Source of the DNA: Lamellibrachia columna
Taxonomy: Eukaryota > Annelida > Polychaeta > Sabellida > Siboglinidae
DNA length: 64,000 nt
Direction: 5' to 3'
Assembly (NCBI GenBank): GCA_963662155.1
Contig: OY759270.1
Location: 52,310,471-52,374,470 of the forward strand
Shown here: positions 61,656 to 64,000 of the stretch, piece by piece
Layout: each line of letters opens with the position of its first letter
Numbering within the stretch: the first letter of the stretch is position 1
Program-made: the position numbers and the translations under genes
The notes under the pieces: generated by a model
What the model saw: only the letters and a program-made list of their open reading frames with translations
Database searches by the model: none
What the model was told of the DNA's origin: nothing

Positions 61656-62280
61656 AGTGTTAAGTAATCAAGCTTGTGTGGCGTGTACACATTGGCATTT
61701 TTATTTTAAATAATACTCCTACATTTGATTTGTGATATTTTTTACGAAGAATATTTGTGTGGCCCCAGTAGGAAAATCCCCCATCTTTGTCGGCTGTGTC
61801 TAGGTAATTAGTGCATTGTTCCCTCATGACACTAATTACATTATGTTGCAGCATTAAGTCCATTAATTATATTTAACATTTAGTATAATTTCAGCAAACA
61901 ATCTCAACTGATTTAGTAAGAAATGAGCTTCCTGTGTGGGACGTACATCACGCTACATGTGATTATGTTAGAGTCGTGACTGGTGTTGTTTCCTACCTAA
62001 TGTAAATGTGTTATTTAAAGACAAATGTTTCACCCAGCGGAATGCTCTGGATATATGCAGAGATATTTATTTTAATGTGTTTATAGGAGATACCCGGAGT
62101 TGGGCAGAGGTTGTGCGTGCGTGCATGCGTGCGTGCATCAGTTAACATTGATCTCCCAGGGATATCTGTCTTGATTTCTAGTAGAAACATACCGAGGCAA
62201 CTGGGTTCTAATCTTCCATTGAGACATGCAAATGTATCTCCGTCCTAATCTCTCATTTATTACTAATTGCCCCCAGTTAT
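61656..62280. other. ROS1 intron 18, unique stretch
   Basis: No gene or exon recognised. Confidence 0.4.
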
Positions 62281-64000
62281 TTACTAGATGCCCTCTCCCC
62301 GGTTATTTACTAGTTGCCCCCAGTTAGTTGCTAGTTGCCCCTAGTTGACTGGTGTCTCCAGTTGACTGCTGACTCTAGTTGACTGCTGTCTCTAGTTGAC
62401 TGCTGTCTCTAGTTGACTGCTGACTCTAGTTGACTGCTGTCTCTAGTTGACTGGTGTCTCTAGTTGACTGGTGTCTCTAGTTGACTGGTGTCTCTAGTTG
62501 ACTGCAGTCTCTAGTTGACTGGTGTCTCTAGTTGACTGGTGTCTCTAGTTGACTGTTGTCTCTAGTTGACTGCTGTCTCTAGTTGACTGGTGTCTCTAGT
62601 TGACTGCTGTCTCTAGTTGACTGCTGTCTCTAGTTGACTGCTGACTCTAGTTGACTGCTGTCTCTAGTTGACTGGTGTCTCTAGTTGACTGGTGTCTCTA
62701 GTTGACTGGTGTCTCTAGTTGACTGCAGTCTCTAGTTGACTGGTGTCTCTAGTTGACTGGTGTCTCTAGTTGACTGTTGTCTCTAGTTGACTGCTGTCTC
62801 TAGTTGACTGGTGTCTCTAGTTGACTGCTGTCTCTAGTTGACTGCTGTCTCTAGTTGACTGCTGACTCTAGTTGACTGGTGTCTCTAGTTGACTGTTGTC
62901 TCTAGTTTACTGGTGTCTCTAGTTGACTGCAGTCTCTAGTTGACTGGTGTCTCTAGTTGACTGGTGTCTCTAGTTGACTGTTGTCTCTAGTTGACTGCTG
63001 TCTCTAGTTGACTGCTGACTCTAGTTGACTGCTGTCTCTAGTTGACTGGTGTCTCTAGTTGACTGTTGTCTCTAGTTGACTGGTGTCTCTAGTTGACTGG
63101 TGTCTCTAGTTGACTGGTGTTTCTAGTTGACTGGTGTCTCTAGTTGACTGGTGTCTCTAGTTGACTGGTGTCTCTAGTTGACTGTTGTCTCTAGTTGACT
63201 GGTGTCTCTAGTTGACTGGTGTCTCTAGTTGACTGGTGTCTGTAGTTGACTGCTGATGACTCTAGTTGACTGGTGTCTCTAGTTGACTGGTGTCTCTAGT
63301 TGACTGGTGTCTCTAGTTGACTGGTGTTTCTAGTTGACTGGTGTCTCTAGTTGACTGCTGATGACTCTAGTTGATTGGTGTCTCTAGTTGACTGCTGACT
63401 CTAGTTGACTGGTGTCTCTAGTTGACTGGTGTCTCTAGTTGACTGCTGACTCTAGTTGACTGCTGACTCTAGTTGACTGGTGTCTCTAATTTGACAACTG
63501 TCTCTAGTTGACTGGTGTCTCTAGTTGACAGCTGTCTCTGGTTGACTGCTGTATCTGGTTGACTGCTGTCTCTAAGTTGACTGCTGACTCTAGTTGACTT
63601 CTGACTCAAGTTGACAGCTGTCTCTGGTTGACTGTTGACTCTAGTTGACTGCTGACTCTAGTTGACTTCTGACTCAAGTTGACTGCTGTCTCTAGTTGAC
63701 TGGTGTCTCTAGGTTGACAGCTGACTCTAGTTGACTGGTGTCTCTAGGTTAACAGCTGACTCTAGTTGACAGCTGTCTCTAGTTGACTGGTGTCTCTAGT
63801 TGACTGGTGTCTCTAGTTGACTGCTGACTCTAGTTGACTGGTGTCTCTAGTTGACTGGTGTCTCTAGTTGACTGCTGGCTCTAGTTGACTGGTGTCTCTA
63901 GTTGACTGGTGTCTCTAGTTGACTGGTGTCTCTAGTTGACTGCTGTCTTTAGTTGACTGGTGTCTCTAGTTGACTGGTGTCTCTAGTTGACTGGTGTCTT
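62281..64000. repeat. 17-bp minisatellite, runs off the window (about 100 copies)
   Basis: Units of tgactggtgtctctagt with ctg/gtg/cag/ttg and gact/gtct variants. The left border shows diverged precursor-like forms (ctagttgcccccagttagt). Period 17 is not a multiple of 3 and accordingly no long open frames appear. Confidence 0.97.

Overview
This is eukaryotic (metazoan) DNA. It is AT-rich, has GT-AG introns, and carries fossil non-LTR retrotransposons, TIR transposons, a tRNA-derived SINE and an exceptional load of tandem repeats. Nothing bacterial is present: no operons and no CRISPR array. I read it as an invertebrate, perhaps a mollusc or other lophotrochozoan, but the species call is inference only.

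The one cellular gene is on the + strand and spans at least 17228-60867. It is an orthologue of the receptor tyrosine kinase ROS1/sevenless. I rebuilt 18 consecutive exons from splice sites, reading phase and protein similarity. All 17 junctions are in phase, giving 2,880 nt or 960 codons without a stop. The order is a Cys-rich N-terminal segment, two fibronectin III (FN3) domains, a first YWTD-type beta-propeller, a third FN3, a second propeller, and the start of a fourth FN3. This matches the first half of the ROS1 ectodomain. The signal-peptide exon was not found (it lies in 1-17227 or before the window). The remaining ectodomain, the transmembrane segment and the kinase must lie beyond 64000.

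Layout. 1-17227 is upstream or early intron: a CR1-like LINE (545-2650), two 12-bp minisatellite arrays forming a tandem duplication (3604-6479), an orphan hAT-like transposon end (7467-7564), arrays of 42, 48 and 54 bp (8328-12627) and a LINE remnant (12945-13262). 17228-20020 has ROS1 exons 1-3. Intron 3 (20021-30261) holds a nested transposon complex, namely a TTAA-type MITE broken by a LINE fragment and by a 3.28-kb hAT element with a nearly intact transposase, then a second MITE and a 93-copy 18-bp array. 30262-44403 has exons 4-16 with LINEs, a short MITE and small arrays in the introns. Introns 16 and 17 (44404-52226, 52397-60691) hold more arrays, a CR1 copy, a mariner-like MITE, a hAT-like MITE, a SINE and a pogo/Tigger-like element. 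After exon 18, intron 18 ends in a 17-bp array that runs off the window.

Most long open frames here are artefacts of repeat units whose length is a multiple of three. The best leads are a 40-bp copy of the ROS1 exon 3/intron 3 splice junction attached to a MITE 20.5 kb away, the match between the 12-bp minisatellite and a transposon subterminal motif, a convincing signal-peptide reading frame that is really a splice acceptor tract, and a near-intact hAT element.
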